Positions 18,826 through 28,284 of a DNA stretch of 28,305 bases are shown piece after piece; the first letter of the stretch is position 1, and the number at the start of each line of letters is the position of its first letter. Location of the stretch: contig NWUY0300018210.1 in the NCBI GenBank assembly GCA_004151065.3, positions 11,413-39,717 of the forward strand, written 5' to 3'. The position numbers and the translations under genes were made by a program. Origin of the DNA: Larix sibirica (Eukaryota > Streptophyta > Pinopsida > Pinales > Pinaceae). The notes beneath the pieces were generated by a model. It saw only the letters and a program-made list of their open reading frames with translations, did no database searches and had not been told where the DNA came from.

Positions 18826-21700
18826 TACAACATATTAATTTCTTTCCCCATTTGTCATTGTTAACTTAATGAAATTTTTCAAAGGGATTTTTGAAATGTT
18901 GGTGGACACTATATGGATCAAGAGGATGGAAAATCCCTTGTAAGTCAATGGAAGTGCCCTCATTTTTTGGTAAATCCATTAATTATTTCATGTAATTCTG
19001 CATTGAAATTCATTGATTTTTCATGTTTTACCCTTGACTCAGATCCCAAAAGGTTTCAAGAAAATTTCCTTTGATTTAATTGTGCTATTGGTTGTGCAAA
19101 TCCCTTCCATACTTTCACATTTTCATGAACCTAGTCCACATAGAGGGTCTTATCCTTTCATTATGGCTATTAAATGTCACATGGACCAATAATAAGGCCA
19201 GTGATCCTTTCATTATGGCACAATAATTCCTAAGGACCAAGTAAGCCTCCCAAGGAGGATCAAAATTAAAAAAAATGCATCCACTAGTGTAATGATTAAA
19301 ATGAAGAGGAACTAGATAAGCATGGATTAATATATTACATGATAACCAAATACCTATGCACATATTTAATCATAATTGCACACAATATGAAAAATACATA
19401 GGTTTCCATAATAGAGATTAACATTAATTTGCAAACAATGGCATAACACTTATATTTTAACAAAGGTTGGTACAAGAAACTACCAGTGTACAAGAAATTT
19501 TCCACCCAACCATAGGTATCTAGTGTATATACCACTCCCAAGAAAGGATATGAGGCCATAAGGGTGAACCAATCAAGTTATAGACTTCTATTTCTCTCAT
19601 GCTTGGCCAATTTTCTCATTACATAACACTTGAGAAATCCCATCTAGTCATTAAATAACCATGGAACTCTCTTCCATTACTTTGTAAAACACAAGGAAGA
19701 TATTTCCTTTCGTTTCTCAATGGTAGCTGAGTGATATCCTCCCTCCCAGTTCTCTTTAGTGTGGATATATAGAGCCTAATATATTGTATGCTTTCCAGGA
19801 ATTCCCTACAATAATAGTGCCTACATATCAAGCACCCAAAGAGTCGAAAATACATAAGGGGTGAAGGATTCCTTATTTTTATAACATCATGAACCTAAAG
19901 GTCCTAGCCAATAAATTTCACTTTTTTGACAAATTGGGTCATGCAACACTACCTTGTGCCAATGATACATGGTTGACCAACCTATTCCTACTTGAAACCA
20001 TACTACAAATCTTCACTTAGGGTCTCCTCGTAACTACGCCCTAAGATACATTTTCTATATTGCAACCAAGTTCTCTAACACTTAGACTCATGTCAAACTA
20101 TGGTCTTAAAACATCTAACAATTAGTTCTTTAACAATTACACAAAAATCTTAACATGTTGTGAAATAGAACGTTATAAGGATATAACATTCAACATACCA
20201 ATAGCTGCAACATGAATGTTAAGGCAATGTCCAAGGTGGATACCTAATATTTTATTAAGAATAATGTTACAACAAAAAGAGTACAACAATGGATCTTGGT
20301 CACTACTTGTGATTCATTTACAAAAAAGTACAAATAAACCATGGCACACCAACCTTAGTGCTATACCACTTTCACAATACAACTCCTAAAGGACCCACAT
20401 GTATGCCTAGGTTGTAGATCCTATTCTTGAATTGCAACAATCTCAGTTTAGTCCTACCATACCTTAGAAATTTCCTAGGTGGTTTGAGTCATCTTTGAAA
20501 ACCATCCAAAATTTTGTCAATTCCCAAGTGCTCACTCTGTTGAACCCTATGCTTAGCACTCATTTGGAACTTTACCAACACTTGAATGAAGATTGAATAC
20601 TTATTAATGCCATTGTACAATGCTTGCATCATCTTCTTATAGGTGGAAGGTCCCTAACCATTCCTTCTTCAAGGTTCCTTGCACCATGTCTAATTCCAAG
20701 AAAACCCAAAACATGCAATTCACATATGTAGGTTCCCAATGGTCACAACTACCTCACTTGAGAAATGCCCAAGGAACTCTTTCCATTCCCTACACTTTTG
20801 TGTCATGCCAATGAAAGATCCATCCAACCTTGTGAGGTGTGCCAAATTGAACAAGGAATTATTTCTTTCAAACTAAAGCACTACTACCCTCAAACCAAAC
20901 ACCATTGCCCACAAATCATGGTATGTCATCCAACGTGATCTTCATGGTTCCTTGCACCCATGAACCAAGGAAAAAATATATCCCTTGGGACCATCTACAT
21001 CAAATTTCCAAGCCATCATATAACCTATACAAAAGTTGCTTCATGGAAACACTGAACTCATTTACATACTTGTTGAATCACTCCCGTGAAGCCTATTCAA
21101 CACTTAAGAATTCCCTATTGTCATCTAAGACCACCCAAAGCATGCATCATCTAGCCTTGAAACCTTCCATTATAGATTTCCATGCTTAAAAAAGGCCATC
21201 TCACCGGTTAGGTATGGTTTCCTATTCCACCTCTAGGCGAGGGTCTTGCATCCATCCTATATGCTCGCCTATAACCATCTATCTTTCATCCAAGTTTTGT
21301 AACTTCCTATTTATAGTGTTGATTTGATAAATTTCTAGGTTGTTCCATGGTATCAATGGAGAAAGAATTCACCCCTCATCTAGTCTAGTATGAACATGAG
21401 ATTACTAGAATGAATGGATTGAATGGAAATGAGAGAATTAAGGTAAACGATGGTTGGCATTCCTTCTAACTTGATAAATGATGTAGTCTTACACTTCCCC
21501 ATTCTGATTGTATTCATCCCAAAATTTCATAACCACATGAGAAGACTTCTCCGCCAACCTCTTACACACATTCAATGATTGGTTTTATACATCGAAGGAG
21601 GTGTATGGTTTCATTTAAGATACATGGTACCAAAAAAATGAGATCTAAAGTTGAAAAATAGAAATAGAGGATTTAATTTCATATAGGGGTCATTTCCTCT
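18826..21700. other. Long stretch without recognised genes
   Basis: The minus-strand ORFs at 19115-19855 and plus-strand ORFs at 20620-21189 carry no recognisable motif. A short word (tatcctttcattatggc) recurs near 19151 and 19205. From about 20200 to 21300 the plus strand is C-rich with repeated words (ggttccttgcacc near 20674 and 20945), which suggests old repeat DNA rather than genes. Confidence 0.45.
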
Positions 21701-22057
21701 TCTCCTCTAGTGTTATCATAGCTCCTCTCGTTCTCTTCACTCCATCTTGGACCAATATATATTATATTCCAACATTCATATTTATATAGCTTGAGTTCAC
21801 AATGGAAATCCTACCACTTGGTCCATATAAGTATATTTGCATCATCCACTTACCTAGATATTCACTAGTTGAGCCTTGTCCTTGAGCTTTACAATGGGAA
21901 TCCATACTAGCACATTTTAATCATTTACATATGGATTTTTTTATTATTTAAGTTCAAAGGGCCTGACTATCTCCATTATACATTATAACTGCGCATTTAC
22001 AATTTTTACATAATTCGATCTTCAATACATTATAGGGATCAAAATCAAGGTGTTACA
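21700..22057 (-). mobile_element. Possible LTR start (TGTAACACC type)
   Basis: The minus strand reads TGTAACACCTTGATTTTG from 22057, the terminal word common to many plant gypsy LTRs. A TATA-like box (CTATATAAATA, 21779-21789) follows about 270 bp later, then purine-rich sequence (gaagagaacgagaggagc), as in an LTR transcription start region. I could not find the other end, a primer-binding site or a polypurine tract attached to it, so it may be a solo or truncated LTR, or chance. Confidence 0.3.
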
Positions 22058-22887
22058 ACATTAGTTGTACACCCATTGATAAATTGGAATTCATATAAAA
22101 TAAAAGTCTAAACTATAGCACTGAGGCGATCATTATGTGCCTCCTTCAGCATAATAAGATATATGATACATGTTTATTTCTTTCACTCAACACATGGATC
22201 CAAAACAAAGTCTCACTACATATGTCTTCATATGGATTTCAATGCTCTTATAATAATCATGATCTCAAGCTTGAATTTCACAATAGGTCTTTTGTTAATC
22301 TATTACATCCACTTTTGGCATGAGGAATGTCATAGTGTCATACAAATAAATCACACCATGGATTTTTTAATTTGGTTTTCAATAAAACTAAAACATATAT
22401 GAATGGTTCCAACCAATATAACTAATTCTTCCCACACATAACAATTGATTACAACCTTAATTATCACAGGGAGAACAGAAACAAATCATGTTACACCTTT
22501 CTCTTCCTTTCAATACAGCTAAACAAATGTTAAATGGTTATCTTGCTAATGACTAAATACATGTTATGCTTTTCCAAGAGCTAGTGTGCTATACAATGTA
22601 TTATAGAAAGAAAATCCACTTGATTGCCATAGAAAGAAGAAGCAATATGGAATGTACCACAATAGGAATCATGCAAGATGAAATTCAACATGTACAAGAA
22701 ATTTGACAAACCCATCTAAAAGAACCTTTGACACGAGAAAATTCAAAAGCAACTTTCCAAAATCCAAGTTGAACAAAAGGATAAACAAAGAGTAAATATC
22801 CAAACCCAAGGTTGAATTGCAAAAACCATTCAAGAGCACAGTTCTACATGTAATTCAATGGTATGGAAAAAAAAGATGAATTGGAAT
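22058..22887. other. Non-coding stretch between a possible LTR edge and an orphan PBS
   Basis: Overlapping short plus-strand ORFs (22135-22323, 22163-22402) carry no motif. If the flanking LTR signals belong together this would be an internal region of about 0.8 kb without genes, as in a non-autonomous element, but the two ends do not share LTR sequence. Confidence 0.35.
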
Positions 22888-22899
22888 GCTTTGATACCA
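22888..22899 (-). promoter_or_regulatory. Primer-binding site, initiator tRNA-Met type
   Basis: The minus strand reads TGGTATCAAAGC, one base different from the standard plant PBS TGGTATCAGAGC. Four bases upstream (minus sense) a CA at 22904-22905 would be the LTR end. It marks a second minus-strand LTR retroelement, distinct from the one at 14.8 kb. Confidence 0.6.
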
Positions 22900-22903
22900 A
22901 TAA

Positions 22904-23041
22904 TGTTAATAAAAACAATGAAAGAGTATAATAGTAGAGTTTTACATCATAAACCATGCAATAGTATAAGAGTATAGTTTTACATCATACATGTGAAATT
23001 TTTGAACTAAACAAGTTTAAATAAGCTTTACAACAAAACTA
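22904..23041 (-). mobile_element. LTR 3' fragment interrupted by a LINE
   Basis: This is the sequence just outside the PBS on the minus strand, ending AACA in element orientation. It holds an internal duplication and stops where the LINE poly(A) begins at 23042. The start of the LTR is not identified beyond the LINE. Confidence 0.4.
22938..22989. repeat. 38-bp tandem duplication
   Basis: agttttacatcata occurs at 22938 and 22976, each preceded by a similar agtataa.agta word. The period is 38. Confidence 0.8.
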
Positions 23042-23051
23042 TTTTTTTTTT
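23042..23051 (-). other. LINE poly(A) tail
   Basis: Ten T bases on the plus strand, at the 3' end of the minus-strand LINE, about 490 bp past its ORF2 stop. This is the expected tail of an element inserted by target-primed reverse transcription. Confidence 0.7.
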
Positions 23052-23540
23052 CAAGGGAGAAAAAATATCATACTATTAATAAGAGTTAAATAGTATATTC
23101 TGAGTACAATGACTAAGGCTACAATCATCCTTCCAGAAAATGTCCAAAATAGAGCAATATAAACCATGTATCCAAAGATAGACCCATACATAGCATGCTC
23201 CCAACAGAGCAAAATGGTCCCAAGGAAAAGCAACAAAACAGATCCAATTATACAATAAAAGGCATGACAAAGGCCAAACATCACTGGCCAAAAACCATAT
23301 GCCACAAAACCACATAAATGCTGAGGAAATACCAAAAATACCATAATCCACTCTGCATCATCACAGTCATAGAACAAGTACCAATACCAACACAAATCCA
23401 ACGAGATGTTGGCCACCCAAAGAGCTACAAAATTGCAGAATATAAAAGCCGCATATATATATAAACAACATAAAGGAGAAAGGGCCAAACTAGAGTAGAA
23501 GATGATCCACTGAGCCAACAACAACCAAATGATCCCAATA
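23052..23540 (-). other. LINE 3' untranslated region
   Basis: It lies between the end of the LINE RNase H frame (words SPEGIIFGED, then TAG at 23541-23543) and the poly(A). An overlapping 167-codon ORF here (23051-23554), very rich in W, F, L, Y and C, looks like a membrane protein. Its position as the tail of a LINE and its frame, which differs from that of the RNase H, make it a chance ORF caused by T/G-rich composition. Confidence 0.65.
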
Positions 23541-23910
23541 CTAGTCCTCCCCAAAAATGATGCCCTCGGGTGAAGTAAGATCCTTTTTTTAAAGTTCCTC
23601 CATCAACTATTTAGAATCGCGGAGCACATGGTGAAAACAGATACTATCAAAATGCTCAATCAGAGAGCAAGTCTCATGAAGACAATGAGTGAGCAATAAC
23701 ACATTTAAAGAATCCGAACTAATTGCCGACGAGATAAAGACCTTCGAATCTTCCCTAACCTAAAGGCATGAAATATATTTGAAGCAATCAAATCCAAGGA
23801 GCATCCACAAAGCAAGTATTCCACTCTAAGAATCTGTTGGTGTTGATAACAAGTACATCCCCAATCCCACTTGAAGCTCCACCAAGTTGACATGCCCCGT
23901 CAAAGAAACC
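23541..23910 (-). pseudogene. LINE RNase H domain
   Basis: The minus strand begins FFDGACQLGGASSGIGDVLV (first catalytic Asp in FDG, codons at 23897-23908) and continues INTNRFLEWNT. After a frameshift it reads REDSKVFISSA (the DSK motif with another catalytic Asp), LTHCLHETCSLIEHFDSICF and HHVLRDSK, and ends SPEGIIFGED before a stop. This is the RNase H type I module found after the zinc finger in some plant L1 lineages; it would remove the RNA template after reverse transcription. The Glu-containing segment lies in the frameshifted part and I could not read it. Non-functional. Confidence 0.8.
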
Positions 23911-24179
23911 ACATGGGTGAAGAATATGTGCATTGGAAGCTTGTGGGACATGATCACAATGGGAGCCAAGCTTTGGATACCCTAGGAATTATAATCCATA
24001 AGCATAGACAGATCCCGACAACCATAAAACATCACATTTGGCATCTCTCCTTCAAAGATGCTAAAGTTACGTGCTTGCCAAACCTCCCAAAAAACAAAAC
24101 ATGGAAGGGATTTCCAGTCATTATAATGATGCACCCAATGGTTCAACCCATCCTCCAGGTGAAGAGCACGCTAGTGGAG

Positions 24180-24365
24180 CTACTGACCACTGAAGTTTCG
24201 GATCGCCAACCATAAACTCTTAACATAAAGACATCTTAAAAATAGATGATCAACAATTTCCTCCCATGTAAAACATAATTGACATTTGTTCGAGTCGCAT
24301 AAACCCCTCCAACAAAGATTGTCCCAAGTTAAAATACTATTGTTAAGAACAATCTAGTTGAAACA
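24180..24365 (-). pseudogene. LINE zinc finger (zf-RVT)
   Basis: One minus-strand frame reads KCFN, stop, IVLNNSILTWDNLCWRGLCD, then SNKCQLCFTWEEIVDHLFL and RCLYVKSLWLAIRNF. The C-x2-C pair (24273-24287), the His in VDHLF and the Cys in LRC form the zinc-binding pattern that follows reverse transcriptase in plant LINEs. It lies between the RT C-terminal part and the RNase H, in the correct order. One in-frame TAG is present. Confidence 0.85.
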
Positions 24366-24668
24366 TTTTAATTTAAGGGGCATTAAAAGGTTTCAAATCT
24401 TAGTAAGCCACCACTTTGTCTGCGATTTTTCTAAAGAGACAAATGAGTCATAAGCAAGTTTAGCCATGGCTACCCCACAGTTGACATTCCAAGACTAGAC
24501 AAGCTTATCAGAGGTATGTTGTAAGGTAAAATTTATTCTGCTCAACCCCTTAACATAGTTATTCCATTCCAACACCATGCTGCCAATAAGCCCTAATTGT
24601 TGAACCGAGATCCAGGAAGGACGAACCACACCAGCAGATAGCGAAACCATAGAATGGCGCAGTAATAA
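24366..24668 (-). pseudogene. Decayed LINE ORF2 sequence between the RT C-terminus and the zinc finger
   Basis: No long open frame, but it lies between two clearly collinear LINE parts and has the length expected for this linker. It was probably coding. Confidence 0.5.
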
Positions 24669-25301
24669 TTAACCCTTAGATCTCATTATCCTGAGTAGAT
24701 CCAGTGAAATTTTGTGTTCCATAGGGCCACCCAAAATGGGATCCTCGCCAAGACGTATCTCACGAACATTCTCCACCAGCCAAGTCAGCCAATTTGATAT
24801 AGTGGTGAAGGAACCCAACAAGCCACTCCAAATGTTTGAAACCGCTTTTGCACAGGGAGATCCTTTTCTAAACCATTCAACCAGAGATAAAGATTTTAGA
24901 TATTTTCCTTTGATGAGAATGCTCCACACTAAATTTGAAAAAAGAGCTCTCCACAGACTTTTGGTTTGTAGGGTCATTGCAAATTTATCAATATTTTTTA
25001 AATCCCAACCACCTTGTGGCAAGGATGGGCCAGCAAATGCCAATTAACCAAATGAAACTTATGCTTTTCCACACCACCATACCAAATAAAGGAGAAGATG
25101 TGCCTACAAATACCTTTTAGAATCGTCTTAGGAATTTTGCAAAGAGAAAGCTAATAAACCGCTAGATTTTGCAGAACTAATTTTGTTAAAGTAAGCTTTC
25201 CTCCGAGGGTTAGCCAATGCCAGCACCAATGGTTTATTGGTTTATCAAAACACTTTAGTAACCACATCCAGTCACAAATAAGATAATTAGTTGGCTTAAG
25301 A
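24669..25301 (-). pseudogene. LINE ORF2, C-terminal part of the reverse transcriptase
   Basis: Minus strand, starting at about 25245: INHWCWHWLTLGGKLTLTKL, VLQNLAVY, LSLCKIPKTILKGICRHIFS, FIWYGGVEKHKFHLVNWHLL, then after a frameshift a 124-codon open part (24669-25043) with SLPQGGWDLKNIDKFAMTLQ, KSLWRALFSNLVWSILIKGK, YLKSLSLVEWFRKGS and VREIRLGEDPILGG. This is the region after the RT palm in plant L1 elements. The catalytic FADD box would lie further upstream, but the sequence is cut at the n at 25302, so the element is 5' truncated either by biology or by the assembly. Confidence 0.9.
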
Positions 25302-25302
25302 N
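25302..25302. other. Ambiguous base at a probable assembly join (left edge of block B)
   Basis: Left of the n is the minus-strand LINE. Right of it begins a sequence that repeats 18698-18791 with one mismatch in 94 bases. Confidence 0.8.
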
Positions 25303-25930
25303 TGAACCTACTCAACTTCATCTAGGAGAAAACCATATATAATATTAAGGAAACCATTCTATGCAAAGTTGGTAGCCTTAATATCTATGAGGCATGAAAG
25401 AATATCTCTCAAGGATAGAATTCTCTAGGGGAAATATCTTTCCATTATGTAAACACAAGGTAACATCTTGAAAAATAATATCCCAACCTTTGCATTGGTA
25501 CCTAACATTTATCCTTTCATCGAGTTGAATTATGATGGTGTTCTAAAATAGAATCTAGGATATGCAATGATAGGAGGCATCCTAAAAGATGATATGGACC
25601 ACCCATAGAGTCATATGTAAATAAGGTATTTGTACCAATAATGAGGCTAAGATGATAGATATACAATTGGGTTCAAAGATAGCATTTATACCATTGACAT
25701 TAAATTCCTAAATATTAAAGAGGAATCCCATATCAAATGGAGAAAGTAAGGAAGACCAATTCATCCATGGGAATAATACAATTGGATATCCATTGGTGAT
25801 TAATTGACACTATACAAGATACCATCCACTATTTTAAGTAATTTAATTAATTTCCATACACCATATCTAAGGAACATGGATTGTGGTGGTAGATACCTTA
25901 TCTAACATGCTAACAACTCATCATGGATGA
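25303..25930 (+). pseudogene. LINE ORF2 remnant: linker and RNase H domain
   Basis: It begins with the same linker as at 18698 (EKTIYNIKETILCKVG, SLNIYEA). After about 130 bp of decayed sequence it reads PFIELNYDGVLK, stop, NLGYAMIGGILKDDMDH, with the first catalytic Asp in YDG (25531-25540). A +1 shift then gives GICTNNEAKMIDIQLGSKIA with the catalytic Glu in NNEA (25637-25648). Near 25855 another frame shows IHHI and VVDTLSNM with the last catalytic Asp. This is an RNase H of the plant L1 type, on the plus strand, opposite to the LINE just left of it. Several stops and frameshifts are present. Confidence 0.8.
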
Positions 25931-26085
25931 TAGGGTTCTTAATAATTTTGCATTGGGACACCCCCTATAGTCGACAATACTAGCCTCCCATTTCACTCAT
26001 CTCATTAATGCTAATAAGGAAACAAGATCATACATAGATCATGTCCAGCTAAAAATAGATAAGATGGACTATGATGACCATGGTT

Positions 26086-26310
26086 TTACTCTTCTTGAGC
26101 TTTGATTAGCATGTCAATGTATTCTCTACAACTTTGAAGCTCTACCATCAATCTCTTCATATTTTCTGCAATATTTGAAGGAGTGTCTTTATTTATACAT
26201 ACATTAGACTCAACCTCTACATTTCCATCATACATATTTTCATCGATGGCATTTGTTTCAAACTCATGAGGGTTTTGTGCATCCCCTTTAATGAAAAAAT
26301 ATTCTCCCAA
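26086..26310 (-). pseudogene. Unidentified ORF, possibly coding remnant
   Basis: A 74-codon minus-strand frame reads GEYFFIKGDAQNPHEFETNA, IDENMYDGNVEVES and a helical end AENMKRLMVELQSCREYIDM. Upstream, the same sense strand continues with protein-like words (IPFDLSKQLREQRPSLGLGE), so the coding stretch may begin near 26390. It looks like the start or a segment of a real protein rather than noise. I recognise no family. It lies within the n-bounded block 25303-26642, on the strand opposite to the LINE RNase H there. Confidence 0.35.
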
Positions 26311-26608
26311 ACCAAGACTAGGTCTTTGTTCTCTTAATTGTTTCGATAAATCAAAAGGTATTTTAAAAGGATTGATTGTTTAAGTCTCTTCCCCTTTGAA
26401 ATATCTATCTAATGACTATAAGCTTAATCAATTTGGGTGTCAAAGTTAGAAGTTATAGAGTCTATACTTAATAAGTTCACTACATGTTATGACTTCTACC
26501 TTGTTTTTGTAGTTATTAATACCCAAGTTGAACTATGAGAAGTGTGCACAACAACCATTCTATTAGCTGAATACAACAACAAGAAAATCATGAAAAAATA
26601 ATTGGTCT

Positions 26609-26642
26609 ATGGTTTTCTAGCCTTAGCTATAATAATCAAATG
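26609..26642. repeat. 34-bp exact copy of 18789-18822
   Basis: atggttttctagccttagct and the following 14 bases match 18789-18822 without a mismatch and end exactly at the n at 26643. Together with 25303-25396 this shows that the block 25303-26642 is the 18.7-kb locus with about 1215 extra bases in the middle. Confidence 0.9.
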
Positions 26643-26643
26643 N
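26643..26643. other. Ambiguous base at a probable assembly join (right edge of block B)
   Basis: The sequence on its left ends as an exact copy of the 18.8-kb locus; the sequence on its right is unrelated to it. Confidence 0.8.
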
Positions 26644-26696
26644 TTTCCTTACCTTAGATTATGTTTTTAAAGCATGTGTTATAATCGATTTCTTTT

Positions 26697-26866
26697 CTTT
26701 CATAGATTAGAATTCTTCTTTCATAAATTAGATTTACGCTTTCATAGATTAGAAGTTTGCTTTCATAAATTAGATTTATGCTTTCATAGATTGGAATTCT
26801 ACTTTCATAAATTAGATTTATGCTTTCATAGATTAGATTTCCATGCTTTCATAGATCCTCAGATCA
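26697..26866. repeat. Minisatellite, 21-bp unit in a 42-bp higher-order pattern
   Basis: Units start at 26697, 26718, 26739, 26760, 26781, 26802, 26823 and 26846, each beginning ctttcata. Odd units read ctttcatagattagaa-like and even units ctttcataaattagattta-like, so two 21-bp variants alternate to give a 42-bp super-unit. The last two are longer or decayed (23 bp and partial). Weaker ctttcat words continue to about 26940. Because 21 is a multiple of three, the plus strand has an open frame of FHRLEF and FHKLDL heptads, but no start context or flanking coding supports translation. Confidence 0.95.
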
Positions 26867-27375
26867 TTTCCTTTACCAAGTAGATGTTATTATTCAACAC
26901 ATTTTCATGCTTTCATAAAACAGAGAATTTATATGCTTTCTTGGTCTCAAACATTTCCAAATTCCACAACTTTATCTAGGATTCTCTTAGCAGTTGCACA
27001 TATAGTGTGTAGTTCCTCTTAAGTTTGTATGATCCTTGGTCGATAATTAAAGAAGGACCCCTTAACTGTAAGCCATTAAAATGGCCTGCATATCAATAGA
27101 CAACTAACATGTCTATCAAATTTTGAAATACAACTAAATTCAACAAGTATGAGATATCATGTTCAATCTTAATGCCTTTGAAAATTTTCACATAAATTTT
27201 TGTATCTATAACTTTAAAAACATGATAAAGAACAAATAGGAAGAGTACATGTATGATAGCAGTTTGTCCCTATAGATAAATAGGATAGTATTTTTCCCCT
27301 GTAACAAGAAACTGAACCACCAAATGGTTTTACCACCCAACCATCTAGGGACAACCTCACCGGCTCCCTAGATCT

Positions 27376-27395
27376 AAGAAACCCATAGGTTTCTT
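27376..27395. repeat. Small perfect hairpin
   Basis: aagaaacc and ggtttctt, eight paired bases, enclose the four-base loop cata. Confidence 0.7.
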
Positions 27396-27421
27396 GGCCC
27401 TCCGTGCCTGAAGTCCCCAAG

Positions 27422-27436
27422 AACAACAACAACAAC
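27422..27436. repeat. (AAC)5 microsatellite
   Basis: Five uninterrupted AAC units. Confidence 0.85.
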
Positions 27437-28217
27437 ATATGAAATATTCACAATTAAGTCTTGAGATCTAAATCCCCTCTAGTTTAGATCTCCTTCTGGT
27501 TTCCCCTGCGGGTTCCCAGCTTCAACTTCCTTTCTCAACTCTTTGTAATCCCACCCCTCATGGTTCCAGAATTCTCTCCCCAAAAAGGGAAACCCCCCCA
27601 AAAAAAAACAATCCCGCCCTTCATATTTTCTTCTCCCTTTTAAGCACTTCCCACCACCTCTTTCTTCAAGAGGAGTGCTACACTACCCTCTAGAAAAGTA
27701 TTTAAAATAGTCATGTTCATATCCATACAATTACATTTTAGATAACATGTCGAGTAAAGTTGTATTTTCAACTACACTATTTTCTAAAAAAATTAATTAA
27801 AATAATCACTTGAAAGCACAACCATATCAATTTGTATTTACTTTTACCCAACAATGAAATCAAATCCAATAACTTCAACTACACCATTTCCTAAAAATGA
27901 TTAAAATATTGACCTTGAAAATACAACCCTATCCATTCATTTAGTTTCGATTGACATCTACTAACAATCTAATCAATTTAAATTGAATAACTTCTACCTT
28001 GATAAAAGGTTACCTTGCTAAAACATTGTAAATAATATCTTACGACCTCAATCCTAATAAATATTAAACTTAAATGTATCTAAATAAGAAAAATGAATAT
28101 TAAATAAAGTACACATTTCATTTAGAAAATAATCTTTAGTTAACCCAATAACCTCATCACAAATAATCATAATACAATTAATCATGTTATTTAAATATTA
28201 GATATATATTTGAATAA

Positions 28218-28284
28218 TACTAGTGTATGCACACAAGGTATGTAAGTGTAGCTAGTACTTACATAACCTATGTGTGTACTAATA
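28218..28284. repeat. Imperfect inverted repeat with arms of about 28 bp
   Basis: The left arm 28218-28247 (tactagtgtatgcacacaag, then gtatgtaagt) pairs with the right arm 28257-28284 (acttacataacctatgtgtg, then tactaata) around a nine-base loop. The inner atgtaagt/acttacat pairing is perfect; the rest has a one-base and a two-base bulge and a few mismatches. It may be a foldback element end or a hairpin; it lies close to the window edge, so more arm sequence may be outside. Confidence 0.75.

Larger units (their letters stand above)
26945..28217. other. Non-coding stretch, one GC-richer patch
   Basis: Mostly AT-rich with no motif. Between about 27300 and 27680 the sequence is C-rich, with a short AAC microsatellite (27422-27436), a hairpin (27376-27395) and a C-run followed by an A-run near 27592-27608. 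The minus-strand ORF at 27214-27438 covers part of it but resembles nothing I know. It could be a decayed promoter or leader, which I cannot support further. Confidence 0.4.

Noticed and set aside
18900-19240. LINE endonuclease-like word (NVTWTNNKASDPF) on the plus strand
   Set aside because: Only a single short resemblance to the endonuclease TWSNN motif; it lies downstream of a LINE C-terminus, where an endonuclease is not expected, and neighbouring motifs are absent.
23051-23554. 167-codon hydrophobic minus-strand ORF resembling a multi-pass membrane protein
   Set aside because: It lies between the LINE RNase H stop and the poly(A), in a different frame from the RNase H, and its W/F/L/Y/C bias follows from T/G-rich 3' UTR composition.
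25397-26608. 1.2-kb transposon insertion with a 3-bp target duplication (atg)
   Set aside because: No terminal inverted repeats or other ends are visible, and the extra DNA contains the RNase H expected to follow the LINE linker, so deletion from the 18.8-kb copy fits better.
26697-26866. CRISPR-like regular repeats
   Set aside because: The units are contiguous without unique spacers, and the window is plant nuclear DNA.
26674-26883. Plus-strand ORF of FHRLEF/FHKLDL heptads
   Set aside because: It is a by-product of a 21-bp tandem repeat (multiple of three). No flanking coding sequence or start context supports a protein.
27214-27438. Minus-strand ORF in the GC-richer patch as a gene
   Set aside because: No family resemblance; the open frame reflects local base composition and includes an AAC microsatellite read backwards as leucines.
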